Source: a bacterium (lineage in GTDB: Bacteria; Bacillota_I; Bacilli_A; Mycoplasmatales; Mycoplasmoidaceae). From it: a stretch of DNA of 64,000 nt. Made by a program: the position numbers and the translations under genes. Below are positions 1 to 11,442 of this stretch, piece by piece; position 1 is the stretch's first letter, and the number at the start of each line of letters is the position of its first letter. Below the pieces are notes generated by a model. That model saw only the letters and a list, made by a program, of their open reading frames with translations, was not told where the DNA came from and did no database searches. The stretch is taken from contig JAGCPI010000025.1 in the NCBI GenBank assembly GCA_017645255.1, forward strand, positions 1 to 64,000, given 5' to 3'.

Positions 1-3000
1 TAAATTTGTATTGATCAGCACTTGAAGTATTTGAAGAGGAAGAAGAGGAAGAACTACTTGATGATGAACTAATAGTAATATAATCACCACTTCCGTTTGG
101 AATCAAACGATCTTGTGCTAAAGTACCAATGATGTTACTATTAGGAGTACTTGATTGATTAGTTTTCTTCAAACTGCTTTGGTATTGACTCCAACTGGTT
201 TGTAAATTATTGTATTGCAAGTTGGTACCCCCAGTAAGTACATTGTACATGTCACTTACGTTATTAAAGTTACTTGCTGATGGAGTATTAGTTAACCCAG
301 TTACATAACCAGAGAAGTTCTTAAAGAAATCTTCTTCGCCTGGAATTGATTTCATTGCTTTATAAACTGCGTTCGCATAATTAGCATCTACTTCACTTTG
401 GGTATTAACATTACCGCTGTAATATTGCTTACTAAATTGGGGAATAGTACTATTAACTGCTTGTAAAGTTGAAGATAAACTAATTAATTGAGCTAAGGAA
501 CCTGCGTGCATAATTGCATACATTAGCGTACCTTGTTCAGGATTAGATGTAGTACCTAAACCATTGTAATAATTAGCTAATAATCCATAGGAATTAATCG
601 CGTAGTTAGCACTACCAAATAAGTAAGTATTTAGTTGTAAATTAGTTAAAGTACTGTGCGAATTACTGGTTTGTAAACCAATAAAACCAGTAAAAGGATC
701 AATACTACCATTGACATTAACATTTGCTAAATCAAAGTAAGTAGCAGGATTAGTTAAATAAGAACTAATGTTATTAAAGGCATAATTAGCTGTCCCAAAA
801 TTAGTGGTAGTAGCAGCAATTTGTTGGTCCATGAATTCACTTAACATGTCCCCGTTTAAATTAGCATTTGGAATGTAATTAAAGGGACTATAACCAAATT
901 GATTAATGTTGCTATAACTGGTATATCCTGCAGTTCCATAGTTTGAAGAAGTAGTATTATAATTTGGGTTAACTACAGAATTTAATTGATCAGCATATTG
1001 TCAACTGCTACCAGTATTAGTTAAACTACTATATGAATTACTGTTATTTAAGACATTTGCCGAATCCCCATTTGCTCATACCACGTAAGCAGTTCCATTC
1101 ATTAACAAGTTGTTTAAATAAGTGTATAAATTAGCTCAACTACCATCGTCATATAAGTAATTAATGGTTTGCAATAAGGTTAAATAATCATTATTGTTTG
1201 TGCTTTCACTATTTAAACCAGTTGAAGCATAGTAATAATTAGTATTTAAGTAATAATTACCAATGCTGTTAGTTAAATTAATAATGGAGTTTGCATAATC
1301 ACTAGCACTACTTGGAATAAAACCACTTCCATCAATCTTTAAGTTATAACCATAATTAACAATTGCTGGTAAAGAGCTGGTAAACGAACTTAAATCAGAT
1401 TGATATAAGATCGCAGCAGCTAAATAACTTAAATTAGTTCCATAGTTACTATCATTAGCTAATAAACCAGTATCTTTTAAGGTGCTGTTGCTTAAACCAT
1501 AAATATCATTTAAATTAGTATCAACACTATTGCTTTGACTTGGAACGCTTTCATTAATATTTAAACTTTTACTTAATAAATTATTTTTAACTGCCGTAGC
1601 AAAAATACTGTCATTTGCTAATCCTTGAATTGCACTATTGACTGCATCATTATTTGTAAATACATATTGTGAATAATTGGCATAATCAGTGTTATAAGAC
1701 CAAGGACCTAAATTCATGGCATTAAAGTAATTAACAATTGCGGTTTCTAATTCATTATGAATGGATGTTAATTGTTGATCTAATGTAGGCAAATTATAAA
1801 AATTAGCACTCGAATTCTTACTACTGTTTAAATATAAATTACCAGCGTTATTAATTGTTGATGTAACATTTAAAGTATTAGCAAAACTTAAATGATAAAC
1901 ATAATAACTTAGGTATGGATAAATAACACTGGTACTTAAATCAATTGCATATGGATAAGCAGGCCGAATTCCGTTTTCATGAAAGTAAGTACCAACTCCA
2001 TACGAAGTATTACCTGATTCATTGCTCGTGGTATTTTGGGTATAAGTTTGTAAAACTTGTTTTTTAAAAGTATTTTCGTTAGTTTGTTCAGTTAAATAAT
2101 TATGTTGGATAATGATAATTTGCAATAAAGCTAAAGTAGCTTGTTGTTGCTTAGCATTAGTGTTAAACACATCACTAATATCATTACTGTCAAATAAGTT
2201 ATAACCACTAGAAAATAATGGGTTATAGTTTGCATCACTCTTCGTGCTATCAAGTTGGGCAGCATAACTTAAAAGCAAACTATTAACATTCGCATTATAG
2301 TATGCTTCTAGGGCATTATATAAATTAATTTTGATGTTGGTGGTAACTGTATTCGATGAAATTTGTTCTTGTCTTCATAAAATATCTTGTGCAAGTGCAT
2401 CAATTCCCGCTTCATAAGCATTAGTTGGATTTGGATAAACATCAATTGGACTAGCAATTGAACTTGGATCTTGTTCAGCTGCAATAATCCGGTGATATCC
2501 ATCAATGGCAATGACGTGTACCCCATCCCCATCCCTAGTAAAAATGAATGGTGATAGTTGGTTATTATTAAACAAAACATTAAAGGACAAAATGCTCATC
2601 GTATCGTGTTTATACGGATTAAGAATATTGGTATTTCAGAAATCCGCCATGTTATTGCTGTTTAACGGTGTGCCATTATATAGCAGGTTAGTATAACGTG
2701 GATTAATCACGCTAAAACTGTTGGTTGATGCAGTTAAATAAGAAGGATAGAATTGTCCTGTGCTTCCATCATTATTTGTCCCATAACTATATAAGAAATT
2801 TGATAATAAATCTTTATTTAGTGATTGATAACTAATTCCATTGATGATACTACCACCAATTCCAGTTGGAATGGCATCATTGCTGTTGTTATCAAACATC
2901 AATAAGTTGTACCTATTTAATGCAGCTGCTGAATAAGAAGGTAAGTAAGAACTATATGCTTCGTAAGATGAAGAACTTGACGAAGCAATCGATGCTCCAT

Positions 3001-4198
3001 TCGTCATGAAGTATCCAGTTTGGGTATTTCCAACATTCCCTAAGTTATAGAAATTAAATCCACCCGTAATTTGTTGGTCATTGTAAACGTTCGAATTACC
3101 AACTCAATTATCAATGGTAGGACTGACATAAGTACCATTACTATCAATAAATCCATCCGGGTTAGTACTACTTGATGGTTGTAAATAATCATACAAGTGA
3201 GAATCAAATTGATTATTAGCAATCGTACCAAATTGGGGAAATTCTAAGTTATTGGAAGTAGGTAAACTAGTAAAGTATTTGGTATTGTAAATACTATTAC
3301 TTGCATCTAAATTGTTTGAACTATTCTTGGTATAGTATTGATACAAAATACTTGACGCAATGAATGGTTCATCATGGATCACTCATTGGTCAAAAACAAA
3401 TTGGTCAAAGTTAGCTAAATGTAAGTATAAAGTTTGTTGATCACTATTTAAATCAGTAAAAACATTGGGAAAAAACCCTAGCGAAGTGTTAGCATCACTA
3501 CTAGTGTCATTTTTATTACCTGCTCAGTTAATTGGATTGTTAATAAATGAACTGGATGAAACATTGCTGGAGTTATCATCATTTCATTGATCCATTGGTA
3601 ATAATGAAACATTACCATCTGTTGTTTTGGTAATGGTTCAAAATCCTAGTAAACTCTTAAATCCTGATAGATTATCACCAAAGATTAAATTTTTGAAATC
3701 CGATAATAAGGTGGAAGCCATTTGGGATAATAAATAACTTTGTTCGGTTCCTCCTTCAGAATCAAACAAGTTAGTTTGAATGTAATATTGCCACTTATCT
3801 CCATATTCACTTTTATAGTTGGTAACGTCTTTGTTATATGCGGTGGTGGCAGTATTTTGTGCTGATGTAAACAAGGATTGAATGGTTTTATTCGTACTAT
3901 TTTTAAAATAATTGTAGATTAATTCGTCCGTTTTATATGCCATTCATGCACTATTAGTAGTGGAATTTAATAATGCGTCAGTCGCAATATCGTTAATACT
4001 TAGATTTGAAGTAAATCCTTTTTTACCATTATAAGTATCAAGTTGACTAATGGGAGTTGAATTAGAACTAGTAGTAGTATTGCTTGAAGATTGGGTGCAA
4101 GATACTACTGCAGTGATTGGTAAAATTGCTAATAAACTTAAACTAGAATATAAGCCAATTTTCTTTCAAGAAGTTTTAATGTGATGCTTTTTTGCCAT
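1..4198 (-). CDS. Giant surface lipoprotein, 3' end outside window
   Basis: At least 1399 residues in one code-4 frame with several UGA-Trp codons; the frame runs off the left edge, so the C-terminus is missing. The N-terminus has a basic segment (residues 1-13), a hydrophobic stretch and a lipobox ending in AVVSC, so lipidation at Cys34 and display on the outer face of the membrane are likely. The mature part is rich in Ser, Asn, Tyr, Thr and Leu and poor in charge, typical of large mollicute surface lipoproteins. A more conserved-looking patch near 2460-2560 contains DGDGVHVIAIDGYHRI. A run of 13 serines lies near the left edge. No enzyme motif was recognised. The start ATG (4196-4198) fits the signal peptide; a -10-like TATAAT lies 26 bases upstream on this strand. 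Function unknown; adhesin, antigen or nutrient binding are guesses. Confidence 0.9.
32..70 (-). repeat. Poly-serine codon tract inside the lipoprotein gene
   Basis: Thirteen consecutive Ser codons (mixed TCA, TCT, TCC and AGT) form a purine-rich tract on the plus strand. Codons are mixed, but the core repeats GAAGAGGAA-like units. It encodes a probable flexible spacer in the exposed lipoprotein. Confidence 0.85.
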
Positions 4199-4223
4199 AA
4201 TATTAATTATTTTATTAAAGATA

Positions 4224-4289
4224 ATTATAAAAGGTTGTTATAAAATCATTAACTAAAAAATAAAATTTAAGAAAGTACAATTAAAGGAG
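4224..4289. promoter_or_regulatory. Divergent promoter region, lipoprotein / suf operon, with sufC RBS
   Basis: Between the divergent starts at 4198 and 4295, minus-strand TATAAT sits at 4224-4229 facing the lipoprotein. Plus-strand TATAAAAT (4239-4246) faces sufC. A strong Shine-Dalgarno AAAGGAG (4283-4289) lies 5 bases before the sufC ATG. No convincing -35 boxes, as is common in mollicutes. Confidence 0.45.
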
Positions 4290-4294
4290 CAAAC

Positions 4295-5092
4295 ATGTTA
4301 GAAGTTAAAGATTTAAATGTTAGCATTGATAAAAAAGTAATTTTAAAACAGATTAATTTAAAAATTGGCGACCACGAAATTGTCAGTTTAGTAGGTCCAA
4401 ATGGATGTGGCAAAACTACCATTCTTAAAGCAATCTTTAATCACTTTACCATTAAGAAAACTGGTCAAGTAATTTTTGATGGAAAAGATATTACCAATAG
4501 CTTACCGCAAGAAATTGCCAAATGTGGCATTCATATGATGCAACAAAATCCCGAAACAATTGTTGGATTAAAGACAATGGATTTGTTGCAAGCATTGTTA
4601 AAAAACCAAGATAAAACCAAACAAATGAGCGATTTTTATGTCAAAGTTTTAAAACGTTTAAGTGATCTTGGTTTAACGAATGACATTTTGGAACGGGAAG
4701 TTAATTTCAACTGATCAGGAGGAGAAAAAAAGAAATTCCAAGTTTTATTAATGGAATTGTGTGCTCCAAAATTAATTTTGGTTGATGAAATTGATACGGG
4801 GTTAGATGTTGATGCTTTAAAAAAAGTATGTGAATTAATTAAAGAATACTATGACACCCATCCAAATACCAGCATCATTGTTATTTCCCACTCAAACTTT
4901 ATTTACCATTATCTAACCCCAACGCATGCTTATTTAGTGCTAAATAAGAAAGTGGTAAAAGAAGGTGGGTATGATTTAGTAAAGGACATTGCTGATCATG
5001 GATACGCAAAATACCGCAAAGAAGTTGGAACGGAAGATGTCAGTGATGATGAATTTAATAATCAAACTTACCAAGATGAATTAAAACAATAA
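4295..5092 (+). CDS. sufC: SufC, Fe-S cluster assembly ATPase
   Basis: 265 aa, the usual SufC length. ABC-type ATPase that works with SufB/SufD in the cytoplasm as a scaffold for iron-sulfur cluster assembly. Walker A GPNGCGKTT lies near residues 34-42, the signature SGGEKKKFQ directly follows a UGA-Trp codon, Walker B is LILVDEIDTGLD and the switch His is in VISHSN. The SGGE(K)K signature and the DEIDTGLD box are characteristic of SufC rather than of transporter ATPases, and there are no membrane segments. First gene of the suf operon with the best Shine-Dalgarno in the window; sufD starts 2 bases after its stop. Identification is firm. Confidence 0.95.
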
Positions 5093-5094
5093 TT

Positions 5095-5733
5095 ATGGAT
5101 AACGAAATTTACGTAATTAACAACGAAAATGATTTAATTGCTTTGCAAAAACAATTTAAGGATTTTCGCATTAGTAGTCCTGAACAGCAATTAAAATTTA
5201 CTTTTATTGATTTGAGTCAAATGGATTATGCATTAGATTGAACTTTCCATTTGGAAGAAAACAATAATAAATTAACGGTTAATTATTTTTGCTTAAATCA
5301 AGACCACTTTAAAAAAACAATTAAATTAACTGCCATTCACAACGTGGAACATACTTACTCGTACTTGTTATTCCATGGCATTAGTTTTCATCATGCTTTT
5401 ACTAATTTAGGATTATGTTCCAAAAATAATATTAAGCCTTTAGCAAATATTTATAGTGAACAAGAAATTAAGAATGTCATCATGGATGAATCCGTGTTTA
5501 GTGGCATTCCCCAAATTGATGTTGCAAACAATAGTTTTACTAGTGCTCATAAATTATTGGTGGGTACGGTAAACAAGGAAGAAATGTTTTATTTGGATGC
5601 TTTAGGCATTGCAAATAGTTTAAATATTTTGTTAAAAACTTTATATAAATCGTTCATTATGGAAAAAAAAGGTGATAATTTAAGTATAGATATATGGAGA
5701 GAAATAGAAAATGCCAGTACTAAAAAACTATAA
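5095..5733 (+). CDS. sufD: Short SufD-like Fe-S scaffold subunit
   Basis: 212 aa, about half the length of typical SufD (over 400 aa). The C-terminal third keeps the SufB/SufD core signature: a PQIDV strand, then SAHKLLVG in which His152 aligns with the conserved His of the family CSHGATVG motif, then EEMFYLDALGI, matching the FYLrsRGI box. The N-terminal half has no recognisable family sequence. In known SufBCD the SufD subunit pairs with SufB on a SufC dimer; a minimal SufD would supply mainly the beta-helix core and C-terminal SufC-binding helices. It lies between sufC and sufS1 and overlaps the sufS1 start by 23 bases. Assignment rests on the C-terminal motif plus operon context; the truncation looks evolved, not a frameshift, because the frame is intact from ATG to stop. 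Confidence 0.8.
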
Positions 5734-6919
5734 AAAAGATTTTCCTTGATTCGAAAACAACAAGAATTTAGTTTACTTGGACAATGCTGCTACTACCCTA
5801 AAACCAATGTCCATGATCAAAGCTGTTAACGAATATTATGAAAAGTTATCTGCTAATCCTCACAGTGATAATGATTTAGCAATGAAAGTTAAGAAAGGAA
5901 TGGATGAAACCAGAAAACTATTAGCAAAATATCTTGAAGCTGACGTAAGTGAAGTATTTTTCACTAGTGGTTCAACTGAAAGTGTTAGTTTAGTTGCTAA
6001 TTCCATGTTAGATATTTTGAACGAAGGTGATGAAATCGTTCTAACTTACTTGGAACACGATTCTGATGTAGTTCCATGACTAAGACTAAAGCAACGCAAG
6101 AACGTAAAGTTAGTGTTTGTGGGTAAAGACTCTACTTTCGTTACTGCTCAAGAAATTAAGAATGCTTTAACTCCAAAGACCCGGTTAGTTTGCTTTACCG
6201 GTGCTTCTAACTTACTTGCTGATGAAGTAGACATTCGTAAGATTGTTGAAACCATTAAGGAATTCAACCCAAAGATTTTTGTGCTTTGCGACACCACACA
6301 ATACATTGAACACTTCCCAGTAAGATGTCACTACAACAAATTTGACTTCTGCGTTGGTAGCGGTCACAAGATGATCGCTCCAACTGGAACTGGATTCCTT
6401 TACATTAAGAAAGAATGATATGACATCATGACTCCATTAAAATATGGGGGCGACATGAACTCTGAAATTAGTGAAACTGGTTTCAAATATGCTGCAGGTC
6501 CACACAAATTTGAAGGTGGAACTCCAAACGCTGCTGGTTTATATGCTTGAAAAGAATCACTAAAATACTTGCTAGCAATTGGGGCAGACAAAATTATTAA
6601 ACGGGAACGGGATTTAAAGGAATACTTCTTAAAACACATGCCAACAAGAAGTGACTTTGTTCTTTACAGTAAGAGTCCAGCTACCCCATTAATTACCTTT
6701 AACTTCATGGATAAAGATGGCAAGCCAATTGACTTCCACAGTGTGGAACGTTACTTTGCTAAGAACAACATTGTTGTTCGTGGTGGTTTAGCATCTGCTA
6801 GCTTAGCAAAATACCCATTACATGTTGATGGAGTAATTAGAGCAAGTATGCTATTCTACAACGATTACGACGATATTGACCGCTTAATCCAAGCATTAAA
6901 TAAATTCCCAAAACACTAA
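5711..6919 (+). CDS. SufS-like cysteine desulfurase paralog lacking the catalytic Cys
   Basis: 402 aa, full-length class V PLP enzyme of the SufS/Csd type. The PLP-binding features are present: FTSGSTES for phosphate, D-T-T-Q (Asp/Gln pair) and SGHK with the Schiff-base Lys near residue 220. Where SufS enzymes carry the persulfide-forming Cys (V-R-x-G-x-x-C), this protein reads VRGGLASAS, placing Ser362 at the Cys position. The adjacent paralog sufS2 keeps the Cys. The protein should therefore bind PLP but is not expected to work as a normal desulfurase. It could be a regulatory partner, or have changed substrate (for example a lyase). Codon use looks richer in C-ending codons (TTC, AAC, TAC) than sufS2, which suggests high expression rather than decay. 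Overlaps the sufD end by 23 bases. Confidence 0.85.
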
Positions 6920-6960
6920 TTAATCATAAAAAAATTAGTAATTAGGATTACAACAAAAGG

Positions 6961-8154
6961 ATGAAACAAGTAAAAACAACAAAGACCAATTGAAGACAAT
7001 ATTTCCCATGGTTTGAATTACACAAAAATTTAGTTTATCTTGATAACGCTGCTACCAGTTTAAAACCATTAGCAATGATTAAGAAAGTTAATTGGTATTT
7101 AGAAAATGTCAATGCATTTGCTACTGCTAATCCAATAACTAAAAATGATGTCATTGCTAACAAGTGTTTTAAAGCGGGAAAAAAATCCCTTGCTAAATTC
7201 TTACAAGCAAATGAAAATGAAGTACTGTACAGTACAGGTAGTACAGAATCGCTAAACTTCATTGCTGATTTGCTTTATGATCAATTAAATCCAGGGGATG
7301 AAATTGTCATTCATTACATGGAACATGGATCTAATTTACTTCCATGATATAAACTACGGGACCGCAAACAAATCAAGATTGTTTTAGTCGGAAAAGAAGA
7401 AGTTATTCCATCCCCGCAATTGTATGCAAGTGCAATTACAAATAAAACTAAAATCGTGGCTTTTGCAGGTGCAAGTAATTTACTTGCAAATTGAATTGAT
7501 GTCCAAAAAGTAGTGGCAAGTGTTAAAGCAGTTAATCCAAATATTTGGTGCGTAGTTGATGCTACTCAACAACTTGAACACTTCCCAGCTGATTGTCACA
7601 AAACTAATTGTGACTTTCTTGTAGGAAGTGCTCATAAGTTAGTTGGCCCAACTGGTTTAGGTTTTACTTACATCAGTTTAAATGCCCAACAACGCTTAAA
7701 CTTTGACTTAACAACATATGAAACTAGTCACTATGCTGATTATGATATGCCAGCCATTGTTGGTTTTGATGCTTCATTGCAATTATGGAACAAAATTGGC
7801 TACCGTAACATCATTAAGCATGAAAAAGAATTAAAAGAATACTTTTTGAAGCACGTAAATTTATCAAAAATCATTTTGTACACTCCAAGTGTTAATTCCC
7901 CATTAATTACTTTCAATATGTACAATAGCAAACACCAAATAATTGATGGGCAAGATATTGAATATTATCTAGGCAAAAAGGGAATTTTTTGCCGTAGTTC
8001 ATTATCATGTGCAAAACTAGCTTGTTATCCATTACATGCTCATTCCGTAGTAAGAGCTAGTGTAATGTTCTACAACAACCGCAGTGATATTGATAAGTTA
8101 ATTAAAGCAATTAATGATTTCAGACCAGGAGATGAATTAAATGGACTTGTATAA
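6961..8154 (+). CDS. sufS: SufS, cysteine desulfurase
   Basis: 397 aa. PLP-dependent removal of sulfur from cysteine, giving an enzyme persulfide passed to SufU. Motifs: LDNAAT near the N-terminus, STGSTESLNF, D-A-T-Q, GSAHK with the Schiff-base Lys near residue 226, and RSSLSCAKL with the catalytic Cys350. Clearly paralogous to the upstream gene over the whole length (both begin with PWFE...KNLVYLDNAAT), so this is a tandem duplication; only this copy retains the active-site Cys. The ATG at 6961 is right behind AAAAGG, an unusually close RBS, but the N-terminal match to the paralog supports this start. It overlaps sufU by 14 bases, as expected for an enzyme/acceptor pair. Confidence 0.95.
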
Positions 8155-8611
8155 TGATAAGAACTTTGTGCGTTCTTTAATTATTGATCATGCCACGCGA
8201 CCAGTTAATTTAATCACCAAAGATCAAGTTCCTCTTTCAGATAATACCTTTTGCTATAAAACTATTACTGACACATGCACTGATGACTTGACATTAGTTT
8301 TAAGTACTAATGCATCAACAATCATTGGTGCATCTTTTTATGGCATCGGATGTGCAATTAGCACCTCTTCCATCGATTTATTATGCAATCAACTGATTAA
8401 TAAAAATTTAGATGATGCCCAACAAATTCTTGCTGCCTATTTTCAAATGATTGAAGATGGACAAGTAACAAACGACCAACTACTAGGTGATTTAGTAGTT
8501 TTTAAAAATATTTATAAACAACAAAATCGCATTATGTGTGCAAAAAGTTGTGCACTAAGTGCAACAAAAATAATTAACGATATTAAGAACCATGAGCATG
8601 AAAATAATTAA
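8141..8611 (+). CDS. sufU: SufU, sulfur acceptor / zinc scaffold protein
   Basis: 156 aa NifU-N type protein of the SufU class. Accepts persulfide sulfur from SufS and hands it to the SufB scaffold. The three conserved ligand cysteines are visible in order: DTCTDDL, GIGCAIS and MCAKSCALSAT. The short N-terminal part has the DHATRPVN segment equivalent to the family DHxxxPRN box. The start overlaps the end of sufS2 and the stop overlaps sufB, so all three are probably translationally coupled. Assignment is firm. Confidence 0.93.
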   Translation: MDLYNDKNFVRSLIIDHATRPVNLITKDQVPLSDNTFCYKTITDTCTDDLTLVLSTNASTIIGASFYGIGCAISTSSIDLLCNQLINKNLDDAQQILAAYFQMIEDGQVTNDQLLGDLVVFKNIYKQQNRIMCAKSCALSATKIINDIKNHEHENN

Positions 8612-9938
8612 CACTGGCTTTGGTATTAATGAAAATACCATTCGCCAAATTTCAAAACTAAAGAATGAACCAGAGTGAATGTTAAAATTTCGCTTAAATG
8701 GTTATCATGATTTTGAACGCTTAAGTATTCCTAAATGAGGTCCTAATCTTTCTTTCTTAGACTTTGATAAATTTATTTACTATTCCAAATATGACACCAC
8801 GAAGCAAAAGAAATGAGAAGATTTACCTGCAAACATTCGCGATACGTTTGAAAAACTGCATGTTAACCAAGAAGAAGCCAAATATTTAAACGGATTAGAA
8901 ACTCAACTTGATAGTGAAATGGTTTACTCCCAAGTATTTAAAGAAACTGCTTTAAAGAATGTTATTTATACTGACCTTGACAGTGCTGTAAAAAAATATC
9001 CCGAATTAGTCCAAAAATATTTAGGAAAATTAATTTACAGTAAAGAACATAAATTTGCTGCTTTAAATGCGGCAGTTTGATCAGGGGGAACTTTTATATA
9101 CGTTCCAAAAAATACCACTGTAAATTTACCATTACACACTTACTTTCGAATCAATAATAAAAACGTGGGGCAATTTGAACGAACTTTAATCATTGTTGAT
9201 GATAATAGTTCCTTGCAATACATTGAAGGATGCACAGCTCCAATCTATAGTGAAGATAATTTACACGCTGCATGTGTGGAAGTATATGTTGGTAAAAATT
9301 CCAAGATGCAATATACCACAGTGCAAAACTGAAGCGATAACGTGTTAAATTTAGTAACCAAACGTGCGAAAGTTGATTCATATGGTTACATGTCTTGAAT
9401 TGATGGTAATTTAGGATCACGCATTAACATGAAATATCCTTGCACAATTTTAAGTGGAGAATATGCTAGTGCGGAATGTGTGTCAATTGCAGTAAGCCAT
9501 AAAAACATTGAACAAGACACTGGTGCAAAAATGATTCATGTGGCCCCTCACACTCGTAGTACCATTATTTCGAAAACAATTGCTAGTGGTAATGGAATTG
9601 CTAACTACCGTGGTTGAGTAGAAATTAAAAAAGACGCATTTAATAGTTATGCCCACGTTAAGTGTGATTCGTTGTTTTTAAATGAAGAAAGTAAAGGTTT
9701 AACTTACCCTTATGAATCAATTCAAAACAGTACTTCAACTGTTGAACATGAAGCATACATTAGTAAGTTAAACCAAGAAAATATGTTCTACTTAACGTCC
9801 TTAGGGATTGACCACGATACCGCTAAGAATTTAATGTTAGTAGGTTTTATTGCTCCATTTTCCAACAAACTTCCATTGGAATACAGCATTGAATTGAATC
9901 GGTTATTAGAACTAAATATTGATAAGGACGATGATTAA
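8592..9938 (+). CDS. sufB: SufB, Fe-S cluster scaffold
   Basis: 448 aa, close to the normal SufB length. Core scaffold of the SufBCD complex on which the cluster is built. Recognisable SufB blocks: AAVWSGGTFIYVP, LPLHTYFRIN, EGCTAPIY, AHVKCDSLF with the key Cys near residue 358, and VEHEAYISKLNQENMFYL followed by a FYLTSLGI helix start, which also contains the conserved acidic residue. SufB-specific features separate it from sufD upstream. Two in-frame ATGs (8592, 8598) are possible. The start overlaps sufU by 20 bases; proS begins 9 bases downstream, so proS is probably co-transcribed. SufB is last of the suf genes here, unlike the SufB-C-D orders common elsewhere. Confidence 0.94.
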
Positions 9939-9947
9939 TAATTAATT

Positions 9948-11405
9948 ATGGAAAATAATAACCAACCAAAAAATAATTCGCAAAATAGTGCTATTACACC
10001 CCAAGAAATTAATTTTGCTAAATGGTATGATGATGTACTAAAAAATGCTGATTTAATTCACTATTCTGAAGTTAAAGGAACCGTCATTTTTAATCCAAAT
10101 GCCACGGTGATTTGAGAAAAAATTAAGGCAAAAATTGATCAATACTTTAAGCCATTAGGCATTAAAAATTTAATGATGCCAACCTTAATTCCTTACGAAG
10201 ATTTCTTATTAGAAAAGCAACATTTATCTGGTTTTGCCCCAGAAATGTTTATTGTTACTAAAAACACAGTGGGTCAAGAAGGTTCTGCATTAGATTCACA
10301 AAAACTGGTTTTACGACCAACCAGTGAAATTTTATTCTGTCGATATTTCAAAGATACCTTAGTATCTTATTCTCAACTTCCATTCAAATTTAATCAATGA
10401 GCAAATGTCTTTCGAGTTGAAAAAAATACCCGGCCATTTTTGCGAACCAGTGAATTTTATTGGCAAGAAATGCATTCCATTCATGCCAGTGAACAAGAAG
10501 CCATTGATTTTGCTAAAAAATTAAATGAAGTTTATACCCAATTCATTGAAAATGATTTAAATATTCCGGTTTTAAACGGCACGAAAACTGAATATGAACG
10601 ATTTGCTGGTGCTGAACAAACCTATACGTGTGAAGCATTAATGCCTGATGGCCAAGCATTGCAATGTGCAACATCACACTTTTTAGGCCAAAACTTTGTT
10701 AAGCCTTATAAAGTGATGTACCGGGATGAAAACAATGAAGTAGTTTATCCTTACCAAACATCAGCAGGAATTTCAACCCGCATCATTGGAGCAATTATTA
10801 TGACTCATAGTGATAATAAAGGTTTGGTATTACCATGAAGTGTTGCTTTCATTCGGTTTGCAATTTGTTTGCTTAACAGCACAGATGAAATGCTAGCATA
10901 TGCAAATAAATTAAAAGAATTACTTCATGATGAAGATACCGTCATTGACCAAGAAAATAAAGGTTTAGGCTTTAAGATTAAGAAGTATGAAGCTTTGGGT
11001 TGCCCATTTATTTTACTAATTGGTAAAAAAGAAATGGAAACAAATAGCATTACTGTAATTAATCGGCTTGATGACGTAAAAATTACTTATACGGTTAGTG
11101 ATTTCATTGCTAAATTACCAAGTTTGATTGGGCAATATAACCAATTACTAAGAACAAAAGCTAATAAGATTCTTGATAATGGAATTGAAGTTTGTCATAC
11201 TTTAGATGAAGTAAAACAAGCCATTGCCAACAAACACATTGCTTTAGCTCCATGAGCAGGTAGTGTGGAAGAAGAAAAGCAATTTAAAAAAGAAACTACT
11301 TTTAGCACCCGGTGCATTAAAGAAGAAGTTAAAGATCCTAACTTAAAGTGCATTTACACCAATAAACCTGCAGTTTATTGAGTATATTTTGCAAAAGCAT
11401 ATTAA
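9948..11405 (+). CDS. proS: Prolyl-tRNA synthetase (short, archaeal/eukaryotic-like type)
   Basis: 485 aa class II synthetase charging tRNA-Pro. Visible elements: LRPTSE (substrate-binding TxE loop), motif 2 FLRTSEFYWQEMHSIHA, an FxGAExTYTCEALMPDG segment, and motif 3 region GISTRIIGAIIMTHSDNKG. The length and GISTR/MTHSD block fit the short ProS form lacking the bacterial editing insertion, as usual in mollicutes. C-terminal anticodon-binding domain starts near residue 330; the protein ends in a Tyr (KAY), typical of this form. Three internal UGA-Trp codons. It follows sufB with no terminator between. Confidence 0.95.
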
Positions 11406-11442
11406 TAACTAATATAATTATTAAAAATAGAGAACTATTACT

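Noticed and set aside
1..4198. CRISPR or tandem DNA repeat array in the lipoprotein region
   Set aside because: Repetition is only compositional (Asn/Ser/Tyr codons); no regular direct repeats with spacers.
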